From: Nocardia sienata NBRC 100364
GTDB lineage: Bacteria > Actinomycetota > Actinomycetes > Mycobacteriales > Mycobacteriaceae
Direction of reading: 5' to 3'
NCBI RefSeq assembly: GCF_001613205.1
Contig: NZ_BDBX01000059.1
Location: forward strand, 1 to 44,370
DNA: 44,370 bases
Shown piece by piece: positions 16,798-25,257 of the stretch. Made by a program: the position numbers and the translations under genes. Each line of letters begins with the position of its first letter. Position 1 is the first letter of the stretch. The notes beneath the pieces are model-generated. The model worked only from the letters and a program-made list of their open reading frames with translations, made no database searches and was not told the DNA's origin.

Positions 16798-16920
16798 CCG
16801 CCGCACCGAACCTCGCCCCGCGGGTACCGGAACCCAACGGAAACCACAGGGGTGAGGGCGGGACGGGCACCCTCTCAGCCTGGACCCGAGCGAAGACCTC
16901 GCAGGTGCGTACGAGAGGAA
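16798..16920 (+). ncRNA. ydaO-like c-di-AMP riboswitch in the rpfA leader
   Basis: The leader keeps the hallmark pieces of the ydaO/yuaA class in order: a GGGGTGAGGGCGGG-like block (16850-16863), CCCGAGCGAAGACCTCGCAGG (16885 onward, split here by position) corresponding to the conserved CAGCUAACCUCGUAGGC region, and a terminal CGAGAGGAAG (16912-16920) that also holds the ribosome-binding purines. Known biology: actinobacterial rpf genes, including M. tuberculosis rpfA, carry this riboswitch. The match is imperfect (GAAGACCT in place of CUAACCU), so boundaries and ligand binding are inferred. Confidence 0.7.
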
Positions 16921-16931
16921 GACGAACCCGA

Positions 16932-17582
16932 ATGAGTGGACGCCATCGCAAGCCCACCAATACCGGTCGCACTGTGGCCAAGGTTGCCGTCACCGGCGCC
17001 ATGATCAGCGGTGCGGGTGTAGCCCTCGCCGGTACAGCCAGCGCGGCACCCGACTCCGACTGGGATCGACTCGCGCAGTGCGAAGCCGGCGGCAACTGGG
17101 CCATCAACACCGGCAACGGCTATCACGGCGGACTGCAGTTCTCGCAGAGCACCTGGCAGGCCAACGGCGGCGGCGAATACGCCTCCACCGCCAACCAGGC
17201 CAGCCGCGAAGAGCAGATCGTGGTGGCCGAGCGCGTGCTCGCCTCGCAGGGCTGGGGCGCCTGGCCCTCCTGCTCCTCCTCGCTGGGCCTGAGCAGCGGC
17301 TCGACCCCGCGTGAAACCCCGGCCGACACTCCGGCCGTCCAGACCGAGACCCCCGCCCCGCAGCACCAGGCCGCACCGCAGCAGGCTCCGGCGCAGGCCC
17401 AGACGCAGACCCAGGAGGTCTACACCGCGGTGGACCGCGCGCTGGCCGCCGTGCAGGCGCAGGGCGTGCAGGTCCCGCAGCCCGCGCTGGATCTGTTCGA
17501 GGCCGTCAAGGCCGGCACCCCGCAGCTGGATCCCGGTCTGCTCAGTGTCTTCGAGGCCAACAAGGGCCTGCTGCCCTCCTGA
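16932..17582 (+). CDS. rpfA: Resuscitation-promoting factor RpfA
   Basis: A 216-residue secreted muralytic enzyme. Residues 1-38 are a signal peptide (KVAVTGAMISGAGVALAGTASA, then cleavage before APDSDWD). Residues 40-115 are the Rpf transglycosylase-like domain, with WDRLAQCEAGGNWAIN (the catalytic Glu in CEAGGNW), GLQFSQSTWQANGG and QIVVAERVLASQGWGAWPSC; the two cysteines should form the Rpf disulfide. A Pro/Gln/Thr-rich linker leads to a C-terminal helical segment. It cleaves peptidoglycan and promotes exit from dormancy. The ATG is preceded by GAGAGGAAG at about 11 nt. Expression is probably set by CRP and c-di-AMP (site and leader listed separately). Confidence 0.93.
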   Translation: MSGRHRKPTNTGRTVAKVAVTGAMISGAGVALAGTASAAPDSDWDRLAQCEAGGNWAINTGNGYHGGLQFSQSTWQANGGGEYASTANQASREEQIVVAERVLASQGWGAWPSCSSSLGLSSGSTPRETPADTPAVQTETPAPQHQAAPQQAPAQAQTQTQEVYTAVDRALAAVQAQGVQVPQPALDLFEAVKAGTPQLDPGLLSVFEANKGLLPS

Positions 17583-17597
17583 TCGGGCACCCGGCTA

Positions 17598-17641
17598 CGA
17601 AAGAACCCCGCTCCACCCTCAGGTGACGCGGGGTTCTTTCG
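17598..17641 (+). terminator. Terminator after rpfA
   Basis: A 14-bp perfect inverted repeat (17598-17611 with 17628-17641) around a 16-nt loop, ending in TTCTTTCG. It lies 15 nt after the rpfA stop and may also serve the convergent small gene. Confidence 0.85.
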
Positions 17642-17650
17642 TTGGTCCGC

Positions 17651-17839
17651 TCAGCGGTTGATCACTGTGTGCGGGTGCAGATACGGCAGCTGGTCGGCAG
17701 CCACCGGGAACTCGGTGTCCTCGCCGAAGGGCGAGAGATTACCGGAGCGGGACGCCGACAGCTCGGTGACCGCGTGCTCACCGTCGGCCACCTCGGGCCA
17801 GCCGTTGTCGATATAGGGTTTCTTCGATTTGTTCACCAC
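17651..17839 (-). CDS. Small conserved hypothetical protein (Rv0863 position)
   Basis: A 62-residue hydrophilic protein (KSKKPYIDNGWPEVADGEHA start, PYLHPHTVINR end) without membrane segment or known motif. It sits between rpfA and the XPB-partner gene on the opposite strand, the place of Rv0863 in M. tuberculosis. Two adjacent GTG codons (17839 and 17836) can start it. The coding-like composition and position support it, but the function is unknown. Confidence 0.6.
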   Translation of the reverse strand: MVNKSKKPYIDNGWPEVADGEHAVTELSASRSGNLSPFGEDTEFPVAADQLPYLHPHTVINR

Positions 17840-17978
17840 ACCCTCATTCTGGCATGTCCCCGCGGTGCGACCGCATGTCAACCGCCTCGGCGACACCCGC
17901 CGCACCCCCGGGCCGGTGTGCCGGACCCAACGGCGGGGGTGACCGGCCCGCTCCCCCACCGAACCCGGGGGGTCCGGC

Positions 17979-17984
17979 TAGTCT
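17979..17984 (+). promoter_or_regulatory. -10 element (TAGTCT) of the XPB-partner gene
   Basis: TAGTCT ends 7 nt before ATG 17992, which fits leaderless initiation and supports that start over the upstream open frame. Confidence 0.5.
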
Positions 17985-17991
17985 GGACCCG

Positions 17992-20265
17992 ATGACCGGC
18001 CAAGACTCGTTCACCGCCTGGCTCGGCGCCCGATCCGACGCACAGCTGGTGGCACTGCTGGAACGTCGGCCCGATCTCGCGGTACCGCTGCCGTCCTCCA
18101 TGACGGTGCTCGCCGCCCGCGCCGAACAGCGTGCTTCGGTACTGCGCGCGGCCGACGATCTCGGCACCGTGCCCTTCGCGATCGTGGAAGTGCTGGCCCT
18201 GCACACCGCGGGCGGCGGTGAACCGATGACCCGCACCGAACTCAAACGCGCCCTGCGTGCCCGCGCCAAGGCCGCGACGGTGGACGCGGCCGTCACCGAA
18301 CTGGCCGACCGGGCGCTGCTCTGGTTCGAAGGCGACCGTATCCGCCTGGTACCCGCTGTCGCCGAGGCGCTGCCGTGGCCGCCCGGAAGCGGAACGGAGC
18401 CCACCGCGGCACTGTCCGAATCGGAGATCGCCGCCGCGCTCACCGACCTCTCGGAGGCCGAACGCGCGCTACTGGACAAACTCGCCGAGACCGGACCCCG
18501 TGGGCGCACCCGCGATGCCGCCCCGGAAGCGCCCGCCGACCGTCCGGTACCCCGCCTGCTGGCCATGCGGCTGCTCCGCCGGATCGATGACGAGACAGTC
18601 GAACTACCGGCCGTCGTGGGCCAGATGCTGCGCGGCGAACCGGTCACCGACCCGTACCGGCTGGCCGAACCCGAACCCCGAGCGACCCCGCACCCGCCGG
18701 GTGAGGTCGACGGCGTCGGTGCGGGTGAGGTCGGCGAACTGCTCCGCCACTGCGCCACCATCCTGGAAGTGCTGGGCCAACTGCCCGCTCCGGCACTGCG
18801 CGCGGGCGGTCTCGGCGTGCGGGAGCTGCGCCGGATAGCCAAGGCGGCCGGTATCGACGAAACCCGGGCGGGCCTGCTGGTGGAACTGCTGGCGGCGGCG
18901 AAACTGATCGAGAAGGGGTTCCCCGACCCGCCGCCGGAGGCCGACGCCGACGATTTCTGGGCGCCGACCCCCGCCGCGGATTCCTGGTTGGAGGCGCCGT
19001 CGGCCCGGCGCTGGATTCCACTCGCGCACGCCTGGCTGGAGCTGGACCGGTATCCGTGGATGATCGGCCTGCGCGATGCCGCGGACAAACCGCTGGCCGC
19101 GCTCGCGCACGAACTTCGGGTGCCCTACGCCGTGCGGGACCGGCGGATCGTGCTCGCGGCACTCGCCGAGCAAACGCCCGGCACCGAACTCGACCCCGCC
19201 GGACTCGCCCAGCTGCTGGCCTGGCGCACCCCGCGTCGCCGCCGGCATTTCCGCCGGCAAGTGGTCGACAACACCCTGTACGAGGCCGCCGCGCTCGGTG
19301 TGGTGGGCCGGGGCGCGCTCACCGGCGCGGGCCGGATGTTGCTGACCGATACTCTCGCGGCCGCCGAAACCGCGCTCGAGGCCGCCCTCCCCGAGCCGGT
19401 GGACCATGTGCTGGTCCAGGCCGACCTCACGGTTGTCGCGCCCGGACCGCTGACCGCGGATCTGCAACGCCGGATCGAATTGGTCGCCGATGTGGAGTCG
19501 GCCGGTGCGGCCACCGTCTACCGGCTCGGCGAGTCCACCCTGCGTCGCGCCCTCGACGCCGGTCTCACCGCCGCCGAGCTGCACAGCCTCTTCTCCCGGC
19601 ATTCCCGGACTCCGGTGCCGCAGACCCTCACCTACCTGATCGACGATGTGGCACGGCGGCACGGCCGGTTGCGGGCCGGGATGGCGCAGTCGTTCGTGCG
19701 CAGTGAGGACCCGGCACTACTGGCGCAGGTCCTGGCCTCCCCGGTGGCCGAGACCCTGGCCCTACGCGGTCTCGCTCCGACGGTGGCGATATCGCAGGCA
19801 CCGCTGGGCGAATTGTTCGAGGAGCTGCGCCGGGCGGGTTTCGCACCCGCAGGTGAGGACGCCTCCGGCGCGATTGTGGACCTGCGTCAACGCGGCGCGC
19901 GGATCAGTGTGCGACCGCTGGCCCGGCAACCGTACCGGCCGACCGCACCGACGAGCGATCAGCTGGAGCTGCTGGTCACCGAACTGCGCGCGGGGGAGCG
20001 CGCCGCGACCGCCGGCTCCCGGCAGGTGGTACGCAGCGACGGCACCCGCACCAGCACGGCCGCCGCCCTGGCACTGCTGCAGCTGGCCGCGCGGGCGCGG
20101 CGGCAGGTGCACATCGGCTATGTCGACGCCAAGGGCACCGCGATCCAGCGGATCGTCGAGCCGGTGCGAGTCGGCAACGGCCGGCTGGACGCGCTGGACC
20201 CGGTCAGCGGCACGGTCCGGCAGTTCACCCTGCATCGGATCTCGTCGGTCGCGCTGCTCGAATGA
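17992..20265 (+). CDS. Helicase-associated protein with Helicase_C_3-like and WYL-like domains (Rv0862c-like)
   Basis: A 757-residue protein matching Rv0862c in length and context. It has no Walker A/B motifs, so it is not itself a helicase. The N-terminus (SFTAWLGARSDAQLVALLERRPDLA) and the middle carry winged-helix-like segments. Residues 465-560 match the XPB/Ssl2 N-terminal-like Helicase_C_3 domain (VDHVLVQADLTVVAPGPL, VYRLGESTLRRALDAG). The last 60 residues look WYL-like: RRQVHIGYVDAKG, RIVEPVRV and RQFTLHRISSV. Such domains bind ligands or nucleic acid. In M. tuberculosis it lies next to xpb; here two genes separate them. It probably acts with XPB in DNA repair (inference). Confidence 0.82.
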   Translation: MTGQDSFTAWLGARSDAQLVALLERRPDLAVPLPSSMTVLAARAEQRASVLRAADDLGTVPFAIVEVLALHTAGGGEPMTRTELKRALRARAKAATVDAAVTELADRALLWFEGDRIRLVPAVAEALPWPPGSGTEPTAALSESEIAAALTDLSEAERALLDKLAETGPRGRTRDAAPEAPADRPVPRLLAMRLLRRIDDETVELPAVVGQMLRGEPVTDPYRLAEPEPRATPHPPGEVDGVGAGEVGELLRHCATILEVLGQLPAPALRAGGLGVRELRRIAKAAGIDETRAGLLVELLAAAKLIEKGFPDPPPEADADDFWAPTPAADSWLEAPSARRWIPLAHAWLELDRYPWMIGLRDAADKPLAALAHELRVPYAVRDRRIVLAALAEQTPGTELDPAGLAQLLAWRTPRRRRHFRRQVVDNTLYEAAALGVVGRGALTGAGRMLLTDTLAAAETALEAALPEPVDHVLVQADLTVVAPGPLTADLQRRIELVADVESAGAATVYRLGESTLRRALDAGLTAAELHSLFSRHSRTPVPQTLTYLIDDVARRHGRLRAGMAQSFVRSEDPALLAQVLASPVAETLALRGLAPTVAISQAPLGELFEELRRAGFAPAGEDASGAIVDLRQRGARISVRPLARQPYRPTAPTSDQLELLVTELRAGERAATAGSRQVVRSDGTRTSTAAALALLQLAARARRQVHIGYVDAKGTAIQRIVEPVRVGNGRLDALDPVSGTVRQFTLHRISSVALLE

Positions 20266-20282
20266 TCGTGGCGCCGCTGCGC

Positions 20283-21686
20283 TCAGCCGCGTAGTGATCC
20301 GGGGTAGAGGTACTGTTCGGCCGGCGGCGTGGTACCGCGCAGCCAGGCGTCGAAGAACCCGGTGAGATCGGCCGGCGATTTGGACTGGATGAAGGCACGG
20401 AAGTCCCGCATCGAGGCATTGCCGTAGGCGTGGACGGTCGCGAATTCCCGCAAGGCCGCGAAGAAGACCCCGTCCCCGAGCTGTTTCCGTAAGGCGTGCA
20501 AGAACAGCGGTCCCCGGTAATAAACCGATGTGAACATCTTCTCGGGGCCGGGATCCTCCAGCGGAACGGCCCAGAATTTCGGCTTCGCGAGCGTCTCCCG
20601 GACTGTTTCGCGGTATTCGGCGTCCACATCGGCGCCTTCGGTCCGCTCGGGCCACAGATAGTCGGCGGTATAGCTGGCAATGCATTCGTTGAGGCAGATA
20701 TCGGACCAGCTTTCCACCGAAACCGAATCGCCCCACCACTGGTGGGCGATCTCGTGCACCACGGTGTTCAGGTCCGCCCAGGCCGCGTAGATGGGCCGGG
20801 TCTGGGTTTCCAGGGAGAACGCGATGTCGGCGGACAGGAAGATTCCGCCGCCGGTGTCGAACGGGTACGGGCCGTAGAGGCTTTCGGTGAAATCGAGCAC
20901 CTGCGGCAGCTTTTCCTCGTACTGCCGCAAATCCTCTGCGCCCGGCGCGAACGCGCTGAGCAGCGGCGTACCGTTCGCGCGGCGCTGCTCCAGGTATTCG
21001 AAACGGTCGATGGCGACAGTGGTGAGATAGCCGATCACCGGGTGCCGCTGCTCCCAGCTCACCGTGCGGAATCCGTCGCGCACCTCGTCGCGCACTCGCA
21101 CACCACCCGACACCACCTCCCATTCGGCGGGCACGGTCGTATGCAGCGCGAAGGTCGCCTTGTCCCGGGGGGAATCGTTGAGCGGATACCAGGTGGACGC
21201 CGCGTGCGGTTGTCCCGCGGCGAAGACACCACCGCTGGGTGCGTAGGTCCAGCCCTCGCCGCGGGTATCGGCGGCGATACCCGCGTAGTCGACGGTGACG
21301 GTGAAGGGCAGGCCGGGCAGCAGTGGCAGGGCCGGGCGCACGACCAATTCGTGCGCTTCCTGCCATTCGAAGGCGGCGGGCGCGTTGTTCACCCGCACGG
21401 CACGCACCGGGGGTCCGCTGTAATCGAGGTTGAACGCGGTCAGCGGCTGGGTGGCGGCCGCGTCGATCCGGGTGGTTCCGGTGAGCTGATGGTCGGCCGG
21501 ATCGTAGCCGAGGGTCACGTCGTAGTGCGCGACGTCGTAACCGCCGTTGCCGTCGCGCGGAAAGTACGGATCGCCCAGGCCATCCGATCCCGACAGCGAT
21601 GTGGAAGGCGCCTGTGCCGCGGCCGGAACCAGCGCCGGGCTCGCCAGCACGATCACCCCGGCGATCAGCCAGCGGCCGAGCCTCAT
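20283..21686 (-). CDS. Secreted M1-family metallopeptidase
   Basis: A 467-residue exported zinc peptidase. An N-terminal signal peptide (LGRWLIAGVIVLASPALVPAAAQA) is followed by the M1 N-terminal beta domain (YFPRDGNGGYDVAHYDVTLGYD). The catalytic domain has HEIAHQWWGDSV (HExxH zinc site, residues about 315-326) with the downstream Glu in NECIASYTADYLW. The exopeptidase motif is unusual: no clear GAMEN is seen, and GGGIFLSADIAF sits where it would be. It lacks the long C-terminal ERAP domain, being short for M1. The ATG at 21686 follows GGAAGG by 8 nt; the GTG at 21695 is too close to that site. It probably trims extracellular peptides. Confidence 0.88.
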   Translation of the reverse strand: MRLGRWLIAGVIVLASPALVPAAAQAPSTSLSGSDGLGDPYFPRDGNGGYDVAHYDVTLGYDPADHQLTGTTRIDAAATQPLTAFNLDYSGPPVRAVRVNNAPAAFEWQEAHELVVRPALPLLPGLPFTVTVDYAGIAADTRGEGWTYAPSGGVFAAGQPHAASTWYPLNDSPRDKATFALHTTVPAEWEVVSGGVRVRDEVRDGFRTVSWEQRHPVIGYLTTVAIDRFEYLEQRRANGTPLLSAFAPGAEDLRQYEEKLPQVLDFTESLYGPYPFDTGGGIFLSADIAFSLETQTRPIYAAWADLNTVVHEIAHQWWGDSVSVESWSDICLNECIASYTADYLWPERTEGADVDAEYRETVRETLAKPKFWAVPLEDPGPEKMFTSVYYRGPLFLHALRKQLGDGVFFAALREFATVHAYGNASMRDFRAFIQSKSPADLTGFFDAWLRGTTPPAEQYLYPGSLRG

Positions 21687-21842
21687 GCGTTCCACCTTCC
21701 GTGACGAGTTGTGTTCCCCGATGATCTCGCCCGACGACGTTAGCCGCTTTCGACCCGGAATTCCGGTCTCCCGGATTACGCGGCGCGCCAGCGTTTCCCG
21801 ACATGCGGCTCAGCGGGTGTCCGGCAGCAAACAAGTACCGGA

Positions 21843-22511
21843 TCAGGCGCCGAGCCCCTCCGGCAGCGGGCCCGGATCGAGCAGCAACCGCTTGGCCGCG
21901 CTGCGATGGACCTCGTCGGCGAGGGCGATGTTGTCCGCGAGCAGCCGCCACTCGTTCTCGGCGATGGCCGCGCGCGCCTGCTCGATCACGGCGGTATCGG
22001 CGGTCCCCCAGGCGATCGGCATCATCTCGACCGGAAGCCAGCGCTCGCCGATCGAGCGGGTGGTCCGGTCACCGCGCACCGCGACAGCCGGAACTCGCTC
22101 CCCCTCGACCACCGGATGCCCCGGCAATCGACGCACCTTCTTGGTGATCAGCGCGTACCGCTGCTCGCCGGAATCGCGGCGAGCCAGATTGACCAGCGCG
22201 AGCAGCACCGCGCCGCGTGCCCGGCTCCGCGACACCACCGCCGGCACCAGTTCGCCCTCGGCATAGAGGCGGTCGATACCGGCCCGGCGCGGCGTCCACA
22301 GCGCTACCCACAGCGCCGTCACCGCCCCCAGCGCACAGGCCAGGGCCAGCGGATAGGACCAGGGGTGCCCGAGCCACACGAGATAGGCGGTGGCGGCCGC
22401 TGCGGCGGCGGCGGCGAGCACCGCGAACAGCCGCACTCGGCGGCGCCCGGCGACTACTTCATTGACCGCGTGGGCGTGCCGGCGGTCCACCGCGAATTCG
22501 AAGCGTCGCAC
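21843..22511 (-). CDS. DUF3239 membrane protein
   Basis: A 222-residue protein. A short cytosolic start (RRFEFAVDRRHAHAVNEVVAG) leads to two transmembrane helices (LFAVLAAAAAAAATAYLVWL and YPLALACALGAVTALWVALW) and a cytosolic domain with the conserved-looking ELVPAVVSRSRARGAVLLALVNLARR, LPGHPVVEGERVPAVAVRGDRT and WLPVEMMPIAWGTADTAVIEQA. This matches the DUF3239 family of mycolata as I recall it. Function unknown. The GTG at 22511 fits the family start. It lies 40 nt downstream of xpb in the same direction, and M1 follows, so xpb-DUF3239-M1 may be one transcript. Confidence 0.78.
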   Translation of the reverse strand: MRRFEFAVDRRHAHAVNEVVAGRRRVRLFAVLAAAAAAAATAYLVWLGHPWSYPLALACALGAVTALWVALWTPRRAGIDRLYAEGELVPAVVSRSRARGAVLLALVNLARRDSGEQRYALITKKVRRLPGHPVVEGERVPAVAVRGDRTTRSIGERWLPVEMMPIAWGTADTAVIEQARAAIAENEWRLLADNIALADEVHRSAAKRLLLDPGPLPEGLGA

Positions 22512-22551
22512 GTCGCCATTCCTAACACAGTTCGTGGAGTTCGGAACGCCC

Positions 22552-24222
22552 TTATTGTTCGCCGGGTCCGATGGCGGGGCCCAGCAGATCGTCGGCATCG
22601 GTTATGCGATAGGCATACCCCTGTTCGGCGAGAAAACGCTGCCGATGCGCGGCATAATCCGCGTCCAGAGTGTCGCGGGCCACCACCGAATAGAAATGGG
22701 CCTGACCGCCGTCCTGTTTCGGCCGCAACAACCGGCCCAGCCGTTGGGCCTCCTCCTGGCGCGAACCGAAGGTCCCGGAAACCTGCACCGCCACCGACGC
22801 CTCCGGCAGATCGATGGAGAAGTTCGCGACCTTGCTGACCACGAGAACCGGGATCTCGCCACGGCGGAAGGCGTCGAACAGGGACTCACGCTCCTTGTTC
22901 TTCGTCGACCCCTGGATCACCGGTGCGTCGAGGGCCACGCCCAATTCCTCCAACTGATCCAGATACGCCCCGATGACGAGGGTGGGCGCCCCGCGATGCC
23001 GGTCCAGAATGGATTTCACCACCGCGATCTTGGTGTGCGCGGTGGAACAGAGCTTGTAGCGCTCTTCGGGTTCGGCGGTCGCGTAGGCCATCCGCTCGGC
23101 ATCGGTCAGTGTGACCCGGACCTCGATACAGTCGGCCGGGGCGATCCAGCCCTGGGCCTCGATATCCTTCCACGGCGCGTCGTAGCGTTTGGGGCCGATC
23201 AGCGAGAAGACATCGCCCTCCCGGCCGTCCTCACGAACCAGGGTCGCGGTGAGACCCAGCCGCCGCCGCGACTGCAGATCGGCCGTCATCCGGAATACGG
23301 GGGCCGGCAGCAGATGCACCTCGTCGTAGATCACCAGACCCCAGTCCCGGCTGTCGAAGAGTTCCAGATGCTTGTACTCGCCCTTCGATTTCCGCGTGAT
23401 CACCTGGTAGGTGGCGATGGTGACCGGCCGGATCTCCTTGCGCTCGCCGGAGTACTCACCGATCTCCTCATCGGTGAGTGAGGTACGCGCGAGCAACTCC
23501 CGCCGCCACTGGCGACCGGCGACCGTATTGGTCACCAGGATGAGTGTGGTGGCCTTGGCGCGCGCCATGGCGGCAGCGCCCACCATCGTCTTGCCGGCTC
23601 CGCACGGCAGCACCACCACCCCGGACCCGCCCGCCCAGAAGGAATCGGCGGCCATCTCCTGATAGTCGCGCAGTTGCCAGCTCGCGCCATGGAAGTCCAG
23701 GTCGATCGGATGGGCCTCACCGTCGACGTAGCCGGCCAGGTCCTCGGCGGGCCAGCCGATCTTGAGCAGCTGCTGTTTGATGTGCCCGCGCTCGGACGGG
23801 TGCACCACCACCGTGTCCTCGTCGATACGTTCACCGAGCATGGGGGCGATTTTCTTGTGCCGCAGCACCTCGGCGAGTACCGCGCGGTCCAGGCTGACCA
23901 GGGTCAGTCCGTGCGCGGGATGTTTCACCAACTGCAATCGCCCGTAACGGGCCATCGTCTCGACGATATCCACCAGTAGCGGCTGGGGCACCGGAAAGCG
24001 GGAGTGCCCGACCAGCGCGTCCACCACCTGCTCGGCGTCGTGCCCTGCCGCCCGCGCGTTCCACAGGGCCAGCGGCGTCACCCGGTAGGTGTGCACGTGC
24101 TCGGGCGCCCGCTCCAACTCGGCGAACGGGGCGATCGCCTGGCGCGCCACATCCGCGAGTTCGTGATCGACTTCCAGCAACACTGTTTTATCGCTCTGCA
24201 CGATCAGCGGCCCGTCTGCCAC
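22552..24222 (-). CDS. xpb: DNA repair helicase XPB
   Basis: A 556-residue SF2 3'-5' helicase, the bacterial homologue of eukaryotic XPB (Rv0861c, ercc3). After an N-terminal damage-recognition-like region (VHTYRVTPLALWNARAAG), the RecA-like core shows motif I LPCGAGKTMVGAAA, motif Ia-type VTNTVAGRQW, motif II IYDEVHLLPA (a DEVH box), motif III LGLTATLVREDGRE with the RED motif of XPB, and motif VI QRLGRLLRPKQDGG. The GTG at 24222 is set by AGGAGG 7-8 nt upstream; the GTG at 24228 is too close. Its presumed partner is the Rv0862c-like protein four kilobases away. Confidence 0.95.
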   Translation of the reverse strand: MADGPLIVQSDKTVLLEVDHELADVARQAIAPFAELERAPEHVHTYRVTPLALWNARAAGHDAEQVVDALVGHSRFPVPQPLLVDIVETMARYGRLQLVKHPAHGLTLVSLDRAVLAEVLRHKKIAPMLGERIDEDTVVVHPSERGHIKQQLLKIGWPAEDLAGYVDGEAHPIDLDFHGASWQLRDYQEMAADSFWAGGSGVVVLPCGAGKTMVGAAAMARAKATTLILVTNTVAGRQWRRELLARTSLTDEEIGEYSGERKEIRPVTIATYQVITRKSKGEYKHLELFDSRDWGLVIYDEVHLLPAPVFRMTADLQSRRRLGLTATLVREDGREGDVFSLIGPKRYDAPWKDIEAQGWIAPADCIEVRVTLTDAERMAYATAEPEERYKLCSTAHTKIAVVKSILDRHRGAPTLVIGAYLDQLEELGVALDAPVIQGSTKNKERESLFDAFRRGEIPVLVVSKVANFSIDLPEASVAVQVSGTFGSRQEEAQRLGRLLRPKQDGGQAHFYSVVARDTLDADYAAHRQRFLAEQGYAYRITDADDLLGPAIGPGEQ

Positions 24223-24315
24223 GGACACACCTCCTCACCTCGGCTTCAACCTATTCTCCCCGAACCGTGTTTTTCGGCGCGCCTGGCGGCGCGCGGGATC
24301 GAGGCCCCATCGGTC

Positions 24316-24377
24316 TCGCCGTTCAGGCCTCGGGACTCGGGCCTTCGGCTCATACGCTTTCCAGGCCTGAACGGCGA
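24316..24377. repeat. 62-bp inverted repeat between xpb and lysE
   Basis: Perfect 15-bp arms (24316-24330 and 24363-24377) around a 32-nt loop, with one mismatch extending the dyad to 17 bp. CAGGCCT occurs three times (24324, 24362, 24380). The rest of the 380-bp gap (24223-24603) has no open reading frame I would support. It could be a small dispersed element or a structured RNA. Confidence 0.7.
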
Positions 24378-24603
24378 AACAGGCCTCAACCCTTCCGGGT
24401 GTCTCGCAACACTCGACTATGTCGGGTTGCGGCCGGATTACACATCCGGGACGTCTCGGGACAGTCACGCATAACAAGCAGCGGCGAGCTTTTCTTCCGT
24501 TACCGCGTGCAGGCCCGATAAGGCCCTCGCTCGGACACCGGCACAACCAGTGGATACGAACTGGACCGAGACACCACCCGACCGGCGAAGCCAGTATTGA
24601 ACC

Positions 24604-25248
24604 ATGATCGAACTCGCGGCGGCGGCCGGAGTGGCGGTGGCCGCGCTCGGCCTGGTGCTCACTCCCGGCCCGAACATGATGTACCTGGTTTCCCGCACGA
24701 TTTCACAGGGGAGGCGGGCCGGAATGGTCTCGCTGGCCGGGGTCGCCGCCGGTTTCGGCGTGTATCTGACCGCCGCCGCGACCGGCATCACCGCCGTGTT
24801 CGCTCTGGTCCCGGCGCTGTACACGGCATTGAAGGCGGCCGGTGCCGCGTACTTGCTGTGGCTGGCCTGGCAGGCGATCAGGCCGGGTGCGGTCTCGGTC
24901 TTCACCCCTGAACCGCTCCCCCGGGACCCGGCCCGCAAGCTCTTCACCATGGGGCTGGTGACCAACCTGCTGAATCCGAAGATCGCCGTGATGTACCTGG
25001 CGCTGATTCCGCAGTTCGTATCGCCGGGCGCGGGCCCGGTGTGGGCCCAGAGCCTATGCCTCGGGGCGGTGCAGATCGTGGTCGCGCTGGCGGTGAACGC
25101 TCTCATCGTGTGCACCGCGGGGACCGTCGCCGGATTCTTGGGCGGACGGCCGCTGTGGTTGCGCGCGCAGCGGTTCCTGATGGGTTCGGTGCTGGGTGCG
25201 ATGGCGGCGCTGCTGCTCACCGACCGGACTCGGCCGGCCCCGGCCTGA
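24604..25248 (+). CDS. LysE/RhtB-family amino-acid exporter
   Basis: A 214-residue inner-membrane protein with six hydrophobic helices and the LysE family signature near the N-terminus, GLVLTPGPNMMYLVSRTISQGRRAGMVSLAGVAAG. Another conserved part is FTMGLVTNLLNPKIAVMYLALIPQF. It exports amino acids or derivatives; the substrate cannot be read. The ATG start lacks an obvious Shine-Dalgarno. It converges with the ECF41 sigma gene (9-bp gap). Confidence 0.88.
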   Translation: MIELAAAAGVAVAALGLVLTPGPNMMYLVSRTISQGRRAGMVSLAGVAAGFGVYLTAAATGITAVFALVPALYTALKAAGAAYLLWLAWQAIRPGAVSVFTPEPLPRDPARKLFTMGLVTNLLNPKIAVMYLALIPQFVSPGAGPVWAQSLCLGAVQIVVALAVNALIVCTAGTVAGFLGGRPLWLRAQRFLMGSVLGAMAALLLTDRTRPAPA

Positions 25249-25257
25249 GCGGTCCGG

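Noticed and set aside
24229..24603. Open frames in the xpb-lysE gap
   Set aside because: Short, overlapping on both strands and lacking start signals; the inverted repeat is the only clear structure.
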